DNA of 64,000 bases from Telmatactis stephensoni (taxonomy: Eukaryota > Cnidaria > Anthozoa > Actiniaria > Isophelliidae): positions 773,001 through 837,000 of the forward strand of contig JALIZF010001916.1 in the NCBI GenBank assembly GCA_029948255.1, in the 5' to 3' direction. The translations under genes and the position numbers were made by a program. The notes under the pieces were generated by a model, which saw only the letters and a program-made list of their open reading frames with translations, did not search any database and was not told where the DNA came from. Below are positions 35,801-48,551 of the stretch, piece after piece; the first letter of the stretch is position 1; the number at the start of each line of letters is the position of its first letter.

Positions 35801-37745
35801 CAACCTAAGTTTTCACGAGGGCATATAAACTTAAATAGTAGAGTCCCAGGATGTCAAAGATTACTTATTACTGAGTCTACAGTGCAAAGGTGGAGAAGAA
35901 ACATTGATTCTGGATGTGGGGTCTAATAAGGAAAAAAATAAATAGAAAAGGAGTTTCTAGCATAACGTTTTCCATGCTTCCATTTGTGGATCCCTTGTTA
36001 TATTTTCGAATTGATAATTTCTAAGTATCTTCAATAAAGACTTATTTTGAAGAAACGAAAAGTTACAAATTTCACTTTGCTATTTCCGTGCTGTCTGAGA
36101 GTTTTCATTTCAGCTTTCCTTAAATCCCTTTGACATAACTTGGTTGCCGTGATAACTGCTGTTGTTTCAACTCTTGAGGAAACACATTTTTTGACCTTTA
36201 TGTGAAATTCAAGTGTCAAATTGAAAGCATGTGAAAGTATCTCCAGTAACTGTTGTGTATTGTAACCAGGAATAATAAAAGAGGAAGGTAGGAAAATTTG
36301 TGAAATCCCTGTTAGTCAGAGAAAGAACTATCTGTATATATGTAGGTGTCATCTAATTTTTGCCATACTGATAGGTAATGGTACATTCAACGTTATTTTT
36401 TCCCTCATCCATGGAGTGTGACTCATTTTACTTATGGGATCCCTGTGTAGTTGCTAACCCCAATTAATCTCTTTATTCAGATTGTCTTCTCTACAGGGAA
36501 CTGGCTGAAGTAAAGTGAAAAGGTCTGTCAATCATCACAGAAAGTCTTAAATCCTAAACATCTTATGAGCCTTTTAACTGTGGATTCGTTTCGGTATTAC
36601 TTTTATTTCTGTGAGCTAGTCTTGGACTTAAAGTACCTAATGAGAAAATAAATAAAAAGACATATTTCAAAATTTCCCTTTACAAATATAACCGCACCAG
36701 CTACACAATCATTTTATTGAGTCGCATGATGCAGCCATAACAATGCTGTGTATATGTGTCGGTGCGTTTGAAAACTTATCTCTTTCAAAATTCTGCAAAT
36801 TTTATGCCATTTCCTGTCCAGGCCTGTTGGTCTTAATTCTCTTTGGTGATTAAAGAAAGGAGTTTAAGTAGACTTATTTAGTAAACTAAACAACGAAACT
36901 ATCACTAATATGGTCGGCTTACGATGCTTGAAACTCCTTTTCGCCCTGAAATGCGGTGGCTGTTCGTTTTTTTTATCAGTAATATTTTTTTAACTATAAG
37001 CTTCGAGGCTTTGACCTTTTTATTTTATTTATTTTTTGTGGCTCTGTGTGTGTGGCCATGCAAATATAAAGCAGATGCTGTCATTTTTCAAGCTTAAAGT
37101 ATTCTTAAAAGCTGTCAGCAAAGGATAATTCTAGTATTCCCTGGTATTCGTGCCTTTTCGATGTATCACGCCATATCTTTCGATCACGTGACATTACAAA
37201 AAGTTTCAAATTTCTCTTCTTAACTTCATATATCTTTGTTATCTTGTTATTATTAGACTTGTTATAATATTTTGCCTACACCGTTACTTCAGTTACCCCA
37301 AACAGCAGTACTGATTTTGTAGTTTTCTGAAGGCCATCGTCGGGGAGCCGTTTTCAAAGCCATGCCCACCTTATCGGCGTCAGTTTGTTGAAAACTTCCA
37401 TCTGAGCTGTAATCATTCTAATATCTTGACAAGCAAACTGGTAGGATAAACTCGCAGCGTTGTCATGAACGCTTTACGAATTTTGCCTGTTTACTCGTGA
37501 GAATAAATATCCTATAAAGCGTTTACTACTTATAGTTGACGCGGCAATGTTAGGCATAGGCTATGGAAGCCGTAGTGGAAGCAGAGTTTTAGTGTTGTTT
37601 AGGTCTTTTATATCAGCAAGGACGCTTACAAGTAGTTTGCAGACTTGCAAGTAGCGAAATATTAGTCCGTTTGCAAGTAAGCGATCAACGTTTTAAAGCT
37701 TCTTTCGTTTTTTCCAGATCGTCCATTTGTTTTTCCCCTCGCCAA
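32894..37745. other. SERINC/acyltransferase divergent intergenic region
   Basis: 4.85 kb between divergent genes. 33201-34858 is a large fold-back element. From 34860 to 37745 I see AT-rich sequence with short unconvincing ORFs and no recognisable gene, RNA or repeat family. Confidence 0.5.
33201..34858. mobile_element. 1.65-kb fold-back element flanked by TTAA
   Basis: TTAA at 33201-33204 and 34855-34858 flank a unit beginning GGTGGCCCGTACC and ending GGTACGGGCCACC. The two arms (about 33205-33999 and 34058-34854) are almost identical inverted copies of about 0.8 kb with a spacer of about 57 bp. An identical 69-residue ORF occurs in each arm (33225-33434 plus, 34625-34834 minus), with no transposase motifs that I can see. 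TTAA target duplication is the hallmark of piggyBac-type insertion, but the TTAA could also be part of the inverted repeat. The near-identity of the arms implies a young insertion or arm-to-arm gene conversion. Confidence 0.85.
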
Positions 37746-39634
<1,889 letters not shown>

Positions 39635-40797
39635 TGTTTTTTCTTATATTATACTAGTGCTCATGCGCACTTGTGAATCGCCACTGGGCAGATATGAACG
39701 CAGGCGCGTGTAAGGTTTAGTTAAAGCACGTCAGTTTCTACGTTCGATTTCATTCAAAGTTTCGTTTTCAATATAAGATTCGTTTTCTAGATATATATCC
39801 AAAAAATCATCACAATATTTTCTTGATCAAAGGCTCAAAAATACGCGCTGCTTAGTTTTCTGCATCAGAAATTTAATATTTTTTCAAAAGTTTTTTAAAT
39901 CGGGGAATAGAATTTTTCGAAGGGGCTTTAATTCAAGCCAATTTTGAATTTCATATTTATGCAAGCACAATTAGATAATAATTATTGTATTTGATAGAAA
40001 TTATTTATCAATTGCAACATTTTTGTATCGCATTGTTACCACTATTGTAATGTGTTTATTGTAATGCGCATTAAAAATGTAAATTAATTGATATTTGCGC
40101 ATTATAAATAAATTTCATTACTGTGTTATTATTATTATTTGCTTGTAAATATTTCACTGGATCAGTACGATCTAATGGGGATGCGGGGACTGATTAATCA
40201 TAATTTATTGAATAAATTATTATTATTTTAATTTCGTTTTTCGCTTATCCAATAAATGATTTACTTCAAAAATTGTCTTGTTTTGTTGACATGGAAGGTT
40301 TCCATGGTGATGACGTTACTATGGAGACTGATTCAAGGTGGGATACTTTGTTGACTACAGTCTAAGATGCTTCTGTTGTTCAATATCGATGTAGGTCGTA
40401 CACATACAAAGCAAATTGTATTCAATTAATTGAAATATTAAACGTCTAAGGTTGTTGTTGTAAGTTGTTGATTTGCTGATTTGACAAAGATAGATAGTAA
40501 TCAATAAGTTAATCTTCTGTGTTTTGAGGTGTAAATCTTTGTCACGGAACATCCACGCCCAATCGCATGGACTTTGGCCTGTAGTAGACCTTTTTATGGG
40601 GCCCACGCAAGACGGCTATTATGTCATCTTCGATTCTGGGATTTTTCCACTTAGTTTTGGTTGTAAACCCAGTCACACAAATTGATGACCTTTGTTATAA
40701 TTTATACAAAGCTGAAGTTACTTAGCCAGGTTAATCGAGATTTGTAAACTAGAAGCGAGAAGACACCGGCGAGCAATTGCAATCAAAGAAAGTAGTT
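39635..40797. other. AT-rich spacer and promoter of gene A
   Basis: No gene seen. There is an ATT triplet run near 40127 and several AATAAA-like words that could end the acyltransferase transcript. The last 200 bp would hold the gene A promoter; TATAATTTATAC near 40696 is a possible TATA-like site. Confidence 0.45.
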
Positions 40798-41812
40798 ATG
40801 GAAGAGTCCTTTGAACAACTTGAAAACGCTGGTCGAATAGAGCGAAAAGATGAAGCGAGTGGTATAGAAACAGAAACAACCAAAGGAAAGAGAAAGAAAT
40901 CTGGAATACTTGGTCGTCTGTCTACAAGAAAAAAGAAATCAAGGAAGAATAATACGAAAGAGGAAACTCGGATCAATGAAGAAAGAGGTCAAACTGGTAA
41001 AATTGCGGAGTTGGACGACGATAACAATGTTCAAGAAACAAAGGAAAAAGAGGCGCCGATCGACGATAAAACAGTTTGCAGAGATGTTGATCAAGAGAGA
41101 GAAGTAAAGGATGATTTTGGAAAAGACGAGCGACAAAATAAAGCAGGAACCAACAGTACTGAGACAGAGTTTATTGAATCAAAAGAAAATATCAACGAAA
41201 AACCTGTTGATTCTACGAACCTTGAAAATCACCAGGCGTGTGAAGCAACGAGAAGCAACTGTGGAATCAGAAGATAACAAAATCACAGACCAACCAATCA
41301 CAACCGTGCAACCAGAAACGACTGTCCAATCAGAAAATACCGAAATTGCAGACCAATCAATCACTGTGAGCCTTGATGATGACGAAGACCTTGAAGCAGA
41401 AAACGACGAAGAAATATTGAACAACAAAAGTAAAGTAGATGAGAGTGATGTATTTGACCATAAACCAACAGAGGATAATATAACCACAAACCAGGCAATT
41501 TCCATTGACGATGAAGATGACGAAGACCAAGTAGATGAAAAAGACACGGAGTTGTGCCGGAAAAGTGAGAGCCATCGGGCACACACTGAAAAAGTGTCAG
41601 AAAGTCACATCCACAAAGTAGCCAATAAGAGCCAATCATACGTCACTTCAGCTATAAACTTGCCAAGTGATATTGCACAGAAGGCTGTAAAAACGTTGAA
41701 ACAAGCCCTCAAGCCAGTTGTCGTCTACCTGATCAAAAAGCACCCACATTGCTTTAAAGATATCATAGAAAACAAGAAAGAAACTGCTTTTCATCATCGC
41801 ATGCAGGCATAA
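40798..41812 (+). CDS. gene A: charged disordered protein, paralogue of B, frame broken by a 10-bp repeat
   Basis: Starts at the ATG MEESFEQLENAG. The first frame runs to 41277; the second frame carries on to the stop at 41812. The break coincides with a direct repeat GAAGCAAC-GA/GAAGCAAC-TG (41242-41261). Dropping 10 bp gives one protein of about 334 residues, against 343 in B. The product is acidic and disordered, with the basic module KRKKSGILGRLSTRKKKSRK near residues 31-50. The C-terminal domain is LPSDIAQKAVKTLKQALKPV followed by YLIKKHPHCFKDIIENKK, nearly the same as in B down to the DNA level. No signal peptide or membrane helix. Function unknown. As written the C-terminal domain is out of frame with the start, so this copy may be inactive or mis-sequenced. 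Confidence 0.75.
41242..41261 (+). repeat. 10-bp direct repeat at the gene A frame break
   Basis: GAAGCAAC occurs twice at a 10-bp spacing. The frame before the first copy and the frame after the second differ by one, as expected from a 10-bp tandem duplication. A single extra A in the AGAAGC word would give the same frame change. Confidence 0.7.
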
Positions 41813-42258
41813 GATGAACGGCGAAAGCTAAGTGCGTCACGATGACAGCAAAACGTCGTGGTTTACTGATATTAATTTTCATTTTGCTACGTATTAAATA
41901 TTTCGCAGCTTTATATCTAATTAGTTTTTCCAGTGCTTCCACATCCCATGCTATTTGCAATTGTTTGCATTGTATTTAGTATACAATTAGTGTTGTTTGA
42001 GAGTACCTAGTTAACTAGGTTAACTATTAACGTTAGAAGCAGTCTGTCAAGCGGCTGACAGGAGCTTTATTTTTATAAACAAAAACTCATGACAACGAAA
42101 TTTATCACGGATGTGTAGCAATTATTATACTTTATTTATTTTGCTGTGTGCAACTATCCATATTTAGGATCAAATGCGCAGGATACACTGCTAAACTGTA
42201 AACCGTGCGCAGTATTCGAGATGTATTTCTGGGCAGCATGTACTGCACTCTTGTCAGT

Positions 42259-42728
42259 TAAAGTCCCAATAAAGCCTAGCCAAATCCTTTTCAATCTGGA
42301 AATTCATCATATAAATAAACGTTTTATATAAATATTTCTGAATAAAATCAACTCCTCTCTGAAAATTAGCAATTCAAATCTGAGAATGCAAATGAGATGA
42401 CGTCAAAGCAGGAATTTGCTTCATTTTGCAATGATTCTAGTTCTGAAACAAGTGCATTCACCAGTTAAGTACCAAAAGTACTCACCATACCTTGTACTTT
42501 AGCAATGAGATTGTTTTACAAATAGAAAAATAACATAAAATTCGTATCTAGTGTATTTGTTTATTTAATAATTCCTGCTTTGACGTCATCTCATTTGCAT
42601 TTTCAGATTTGAATTGCCTAATTCTCAGAGAGGAGTTGATTTTATTCAGAAATACATATATAAAACGTTTATTTATATGTTTTATTTCTAGACTCAAAAA
42701 GATTTAGCTAGGCTTTATTGGCACTTTA
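42259..42728. mobile_element. about 470-bp palindromic MITE
   Basis: The arms begin TAAAGTCCCAATAAAGCCTAG and end CTAGGCTTTATTGGCACTTTA. Pairing continues through AAAATCAACTCCTCTCTGA and TGACGTCATCTCATTTGCAT. The spacer is about 130 bp. No ORF. Confidence 0.85.
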
Positions 42729-42788
42729 AAAAAATCTATAAAAAAACAACATTTCCGCATTAAACTAAGCGTCTAGTATATTGTTGTT

Positions 42789-42976
42789 AATAGGACATTT
42801 GCACGATGTTTACTACAACTACCAGAACCTTAATTTACAAATTTTCTTTCTTATTGAGATTTTTATTCCCTTTTGAGAATAGTAGAACAATTGGCACTAA
42901 TTACTTTACAAAAGAAAGTGAGCAAAGCATTCTGGTAGTTGTAGTATATGACGCCATATGATGCAAATGTCCCATT
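42789..42976. mobile_element. AATRGGACATTTGCA MITE
   Basis: The left arm AATAGGACATTTGCACGAT with ACTACAACTACCAGAA pairs with the right arm (TTCTGGTAGTTGTAGT, ATGATGCAAATGTCCCATT). About 190 bp, non-coding. Confidence 0.8.
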
Positions 42977-43080
42977 GTTAATTGCGTATCTCAATAAATT
43001 TTAGAGTCCTTAAAAACATTTTACTCATTAAAGGATTTAAGCAACTTCGTGGTGATTGTTCGGTGCCAATAGTCTACTTA

Positions 43081-43214
43081 AGGCCTAGTTCAAACGTCGC
43101 ATCTCACCGATGTGTCGAATGCAATGCAAATGAGATGATAATGAGTAGAAACAAAAGATTTGACTAATTTGCATTGCATTCGACACATGTGAGATGCGAC
43201 GTTTGAACTAGGCC
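43081..43214. mobile_element. AGGCCTAGTTCAAACGTCG MITE
   Basis: The ends AGGCCTAGTTCAAACGTCG and CGACGTTTGAACTAGGCCT are perfect inverted repeats; GCATCTCAC and TGTCGAATGCAATGCAAAT also pair. Flanking TTA/TAA would suit a PIF/Harbinger-type 3-bp target site. About 134 bp. Confidence 0.85.
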
Positions 43215-44854
43215 TAAACGAGCAAAAATAAGGCTCATCATATCTCATGTGCGACTTAAGCGCGAATCTCTCGGCGTTCTGAGCTGTGCCTCGATAAGTC
43301 TCGAATAAGGTGCGTCTTAGAATAAACAAAAGGTGCGTCTTATTTGGTCTTGTATAAATGGCCCTATTGTTGAGTTACTTTGATAACGGAGGACAATTAA
43401 GGTTGCATTGTATAAGCTCCGTTTCCCAGAATGGCTGGGGTCTGAGCAATCTGAAACTGCCTGCGTAAGCAGGTAAACAATACTTGTGGCTTTTCCGGTA
43501 CCAAACCGTCATGGTACGTCACGACTTTAACCAAGGGGAAACAGACGCAGCTAAAAATATATTTTTAAGGAATTCAGTGTTGTTTACATTTTTTTCAGCC
43601 AATGAGGTAAGAGAAAGTTTGAGATTTCGTGCATTGTGATTGGCTGATAACTCACTCTCGAACCAGCTGTGTTGCAGCCAGGTTAATGAAAGAGATGAAC
43701 ACTTATAATGATTACTAACTTGTGCCTGGTAATACAGTTCTAAATGTGGCTGGTAGTGTTAACGTGAACAATTCCCGTAGCCTGTAATCACTTGGACTAA
43801 CGTCTCGTGTCACAACATCGTCTAACGAAACGCAATACCAAGTCGAACGTGATTTGATATCCGCGAGTCGAACGTACGTGTAAGAGTCTCGAGATTCCAG
43901 CAGCAAATTCAAGGAAGTCACGCGGGGGTCACGCGGCCGTCACGGTAATCAAAACACACTAAATAGTACACCAAGAGAAGTGCCTTCCTCTACAAAGTGT
44001 TATCAGTATATATATCAAGTGTGTTTGGTCTGTAAAGCGTACTCCAAGTTATCATTCAAGTAGGTTTTCATCTTCCCATTTCTCAGGACAGGTAAGCCAT
44101 TTTATTGTCTTGCGTGTTATTTGTGGGTAGGTATACCATAGTTAACTATGGGTACACGAACTCGTCGGGGCTTGATTCTTCTGGGTTCTAAGTTCGATGT
44201 TGTCCACTAGCCACTCAGCCAATTTTATTTAGACGTTAGATCTTCGTTACAAAGGTTCTTGACAAAATAATTCAGTTCTTGTTGATTTAGACGAAGAAAT
44301 TTTTTGAAACACATGTTTCGATATTGAATCCAGTGCGTGATCGGCCTTTGGGGGCAGTTAGTGGTTCCCAACCGGAAACAAAAAGAAAGGAAAAGCTATA
44401 AAAGGAAGAAAGAAAAATGAATAAAAAATAAAGAACGATCTTTGAATTTGAAATATATACAATAGCGCTGTGAAACGAGGTTATTTACTAGAAACTTAAT
44501 TCTACTTTAACTGAAATTACTGAATCGCGTGACTTGTGAAACTTGTCACGCAACGCCAAAGTGGCGAAAGGAGACGGGGAGTGGAAAGAAGAGGGAATTA
44601 CAATGACAATAGGATTATTATGGTGTATGCTCATTGATAAGGGTGCCAAGTCCTGGTTTATATCTTTCTAACGATAAGATTCTTTTGTCTTGTCTTACAA
44701 GTGGTTCTCAGGTTAATTGATAACCGGCGGAGTGCCATCTTTGGCATCTTTGTTATCATCGTTTTAAAATACAGTTTCTAAGAATAGCCTGCTATCAACG
44801 AACTTCTATAAATTGTGTTACTTTTTAAGGTAAATACATTTCACTGAAAGCGCA

Positions 44855-45469
44855 ATGGAGATTCTACAAGAATATGATAATACAGAGACGAATCATGACT
44901 GGACAGAGACAGGAGCTGCGAGCCATGAAGGTCAAACAAGGCCATGTGGTGTAGAAACAATCAAAGTCCTCTCAACTGTGCATTCTTCAACTGCGAATTC
45001 TTCCTTTGTTGAAGTCTCTCTTAACGATTCGACTACCACATCTCAAGATATATTCCCTTGTAGCGAAAACAGAGAACACGAAACTTTATTACAAGAAACT
45101 AAAACAAACACTGAAGTTAGGAGTCGAGTTTCACCACCAAAAATAGAAAAACAAGAACTTTACACCAGCTTAAAGGATGAAATGTTGAAACATCGCTCAA
45201 AAAGTGCAAAGTCTTATCCTTGGACTTTCCGTGTGCACCTGAAGAGAAGAAAAGAGAGCAAAGTACAAAAGACAGACACTCAATTATCACTATCGCAATA
45301 TGGTATTCAAGAAGAAGTATTCAACACTCGATTTGGTGAATGGATTCTTGTAGACTTGAATCCCAGTTTATATGAGAAACAGCACGCATGCGATGTTGCA
45401 GTCTTGAGGGAAAGACACCGTATAAGGATGAATGGTCTTAAAGAACGTTGTTTGGCGTTAATATGTTAA
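44855..45469 (+). CDS. gene D: unrecognised 204-residue protein
   Basis: Single ORF from ATG MEILQEYDNTETNHDW to a TAA at 45469. The N-terminal half is Ser/Thr/Glu-rich and probably disordered. The centre is basic (FRVHLKRRKESK), and the C-terminal half looks folded (RFGEWILVDLNPSLYEKQ and VAVLRERHRIRMNGLKERC). I do not recognise a family. An upstream CAG|GTAAGC donor (44092) and a TTTTTAAG acceptor near 44829 suggest a spliced leader exon ending just before the ATG. It lies inside the A/B/C cluster and shares their charged character, but I see no shared domain. Confidence 0.6.
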   Translation: MEILQEYDNTETNHDWTETGAASHEGQTRPCGVETIKVLSTVHSSTANSSFVEVSLNDSTTTSQDIFPCSENREHETLLQETKTNTEVRSRVSPPKIEKQELYTSLKDEMLKHRSKSAKSYPWTFRVHLKRRKESKVQKTDTQLSLSQYGIQEEVFNTRFGEWILVDLNPSLYEKQHACDVAVLRERHRIRMNGLKERCLALIC

Positions 45470-46111
45470 GATTTTACTATTCCAAAGTCATTTTAGAGTA
45501 TAAAAATTCCGAGGTTCTTGGTTCAGTTAAAACAGACTTTGAACCCAGGAGAGGAAACTTTTTTCTGTCTTGCTTGTAAGCAGAGTTTCCTTTTTGTTGC
45601 GGAAAACTCTGAGATGGCAAGAACACTTGAGATGTAAATTTTCACGTTAACTTGGGCTTCCTCTAATTTAGTAAATGTATTTTACCATGAATTACAATTG
45701 TATAAAACATACTTAGAAATTGTGAACGAAATTTTTTCACAAGCAATTACTGATCCTCCAGTACAAAGACGTTTGTGTCTATCAAGCGATATTGCTTACT
45801 ATATTTTCTTACTAGAGATCCGTCTAAACGCAAAAGTTTAGTGACTGTATATACTATCGACCAGTGTTTAGTTATAAAACACAATGATAAGTAATCGGAA
45901 ACGCAATGAAACAGAATCAAACATTAAAATTGTTGATCTTTTACATTGTGTAAATCTATGTTTTATCTGTGTTTCAGCAGCGCGCAGTTTGTCGAAAGTT
46001 TGGTCGTTAAATTGAGCATAGGTAATTAATTAGTTAGTTAATCATTAACTATGATTTGAGCTAGAATGCAGCTCAAAGTGATCACGTTAAGGCCTATCAG
46101 TGGCGCTCAGT

Positions 46112-46540
46112 ATGCTGCCGCCATACAACCCATATCGTCTGACCAGGGAGCACAGCCAAGATCAAAACAGTGTTGCTTTTAAGTGCAAAACAAATGCGCA
46201 GAAAAAACGTAATTTAATTAAAAGACAGTTGAACATGTTCTGTCAGTCAAACACGGGTCACAGGAAACTGATACCCACAAAATTTGTTAAGAATGTTTAT
46301 GTCGGTATAGTGTATACAAGAGTAATAATTGTATCAATACCAGCAGGGGCATACTGGGGGCGGGTATACGGCACGGTGCACGGAAAACAAAGGGTCAAAT
46401 TACTAATCACAGACAACTCTCTGATATTTTCCCGAAAACAAAGAGATGTTATTAAAAACGTCTTTAAAAACGTATTTTGTTCGTATGACACTGTTTATAC
46501 CGTCAGTATCTTGCGCGAATGCGGCTTTGAGATTAATTAA
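46112..46540 (+). CDS. possible 142-residue ORF, unrecognised
   Basis: ATG MLPPYNPYRLTREHS to a TAA at 46540. Basic and mixed composition with a hydrophobic stretch (VKNVYVGIVYTRVIIVSIPAG). No paralogue in the window and no recognised domain. It may be chance or part of an unannotated transcript. Confidence 0.3.
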   Translation: MLPPYNPYRLTREHSQDQNSVAFKCKTNAQKKRNLIKRQLNMFCQSNTGHRKLIPTKFVKNVYVGIVYTRVIIVSIPAGAYWGRVYGTVHGKQRVKLLITDNSLIFSRKQRDVIKNVFKNVFCSYDTVYTVSILRECGFEIN

Positions 46541-46672
46541 AACCAAAAGCGCAGGACTGGGTTAGCTTATTACTTTTTCATCTTCTTTAATCGCTGGAGA
46601 AAAACTCAATGTTTAACGTAAAACAAGACAAGAAAACGAATTTGCATCGATCAACCACGAGAAATGATCTCA

Positions 46673-46920
46673 CATTGCAAAAACGCGTGAGTGAATTTAC
46701 TCAAAAGCTCGAGTAAACTGGTGCATCCACAGTAATTCACTTATCCGAGTAAATTTACTCAGTTATTTGAGTAACTGAGTATATACCCTTTACTCAAATA
46801 ACTGAGTAGCTGCGTACCCTTTGCTCAAATAATTGAGTAAATTTACTTGGATAAGTGAGTCAGTACTGTGGATGCACCGATTTACTCACTGAGTAAATTT
46901 ACTCGCGCGTTTTTGCAGTG
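46673..46920. mobile_element. CAYTGCAAAAACGCG palindromic MITE
   Basis: The left end CATTGCAAAAACGCGTGAGT and the right end ACTCGCGCGTTTTTGCAGTG are inverted. The interior is dominated by GAGTAAATTTACTC words that are themselves palindromic, giving a cruciform-prone 248-bp unit. Confidence 0.85.
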
Positions 46921-46959
46921 CATCCATTCACGAATCACGAAAAATGAAAATGTTTGATC

Positions 46960-47232
46960 ATGGACCATCCTAAATCCCCTCTACGCCCCAATACCAACAT
47001 TCTTGACAAATTTTGTGACCAACAGTATGTTTGGTTACTCTTACAGTTAAGGCAGTATACGCGCAAAACGCAGTTTCACTCGACTAACCAAATAAACAGC
47101 GCAGCGGCGGGCCATGATCACAAGGACAAGAGAAATATTGACAAAATATTAGTTGACGGAGTTTTATCAGACATGATCAACGAAGCAGATTACAGAAGGT
47201 TTGGTGTCCAAACAACGTTTGATGGTGTTTGA
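46960..47232 (+). CDS. possible 90-residue ORF, unrecognised
   Basis: ATG MDHPKSPLRPNTNILDKF to a TGA at 47232, with a protein-like C-terminus (KILVDGVLSDMINEADYRRFG). It could be a terminal exon. No partner exons were found and no family is recognised. Confidence 0.3.
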   Translation: MDHPKSPLRPNTNILDKFCDQQYVWLLLQLRQYTRKTQFHSTNQINSAAAGHDHKDKRNIDKILVDGVLSDMINEADYRRFGVQTTFDGV

Positions 47233-48551
47233 TTGGACTGGCCTTGTTACATAACTGGGATACACGTGCTCTACTTGTCACGTTCCGCCGGGCAGTCCAA
47301 AATATTGACCGAAAATGAGCGACGTCCTTGATCAAATAAACATCCGTACCCTTTATCTTTTCCCCCTCTTTTCATGCACTGAGGATGCTGATACAACTGA
47401 TTCTAATACCAATGAGAATGTTAAAAGCTGACTGATGTACATCAATTTATTGTCGAGCAATAGCAACAAAATGAATATTTTCGGAATAGCATTTCTGCTA
47501 CTGCAGTTGATTGTACCTGAAATATTGTCAGGCTTGGAAAGCTTCCGAGCCTGATTTTCACGATAACCTCTTTGGCTCGACACCCCTATATATTGGCACC
47601 CCCTATAATTAAGGCCAAAAAGGCCAACAAGGCCAAAATTAAGGCTAACAAATTTACTGTTTACACGTGATGCTAATTCAGACGGATGCCGTGCAACGAT
47701 AATGGGACCACATGCCCAGAAGCCTTAGGGTTGTCGTACCCATAGAATGCCGGTTGTCGTGCAATGTACATGTTTTTAAAAGGTACAGGCAATTTCATGT
47801 TGCTCAGTTTTCTTGACAAAAAAGTCACGAAATTCGTTGAGTTTTAAAAAACTAGAAAAGCAATCTGGACGAAAATAGTTTAGGTAGTAAGATAACATTG
47901 GGTAGTTTCCAGGTTCGCAATTTGCAAGCGTGGGTTTCTTTTTCTTTTTTCTTTTACATTGACTGGGCTCACGACGGAATTTTTCAAATCAACGAATTCT
48001 TAATCGAATAAAAAACGTATTTAGTTTATTTCCATGAATTCTTAAAACTGGATCCTTGTTCACTAAATGTGAACTTGAACTTTTCTCCGTGTATCACAGA
48101 TGATCTGACCTCGAAAAAGGTTTGCTAATCTAAAGTGTTTTTAGTCTAAACCCCACTTGATGTTTCTGTTTTCTTTTATGTTGTAATGATCTTCGCAGTG
48201 TACTTTGGCAGTGATATCAAAACTACGGTGATAACAAAAGCGTTGGAGTCTGTTGTTGTTTTACGCTCCAAATCTAATGAATATTGAACAAGAACACCGT
48301 CCAGACCTACTCCCCTCAGTTTAGAGGTGTTAAGAGTAGATATATGCATAGAACTGTGGACTTTGTACTCGATACATTGAACTTTGCGAACATAGAACAC
48401 ACACAATGAAGAGAATTCTTATGTCATCTTTGATAACATATTGCGCATTTTAGACTGGATCACGTGACGTTTTGTTTTGATATATAATCGCTCACATAAC
48501 GTTGCTTCATCGGTCATAAGAAGTTTGTGCTTGAAGGAGTAAAAATTCATC

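Larger units (their letters stand above)
41813..44854. other. gene A to gene D spacer with three MITEs
   Basis: About 3 kb. It holds fold-back elements at 42259-42728, 42789-42976 and 43081-43214. A possible 5' leader exon of gene D ends at a CAG|GTAAGC donor at 44092. The rest is unremarkable. Confidence 0.5.
45470..48551. other. gene D to gene B spacer
   Basis: Contains two low-confidence ORFs (46112-46540, 46960-47232), one palindromic MITE between them (46673-46920), and GGCCAA-rich repeats near 47613-47645. The final 150 bp should be the gene B promoter; GATATATAATC near 48479 is TATA-like. Confidence 0.5.
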
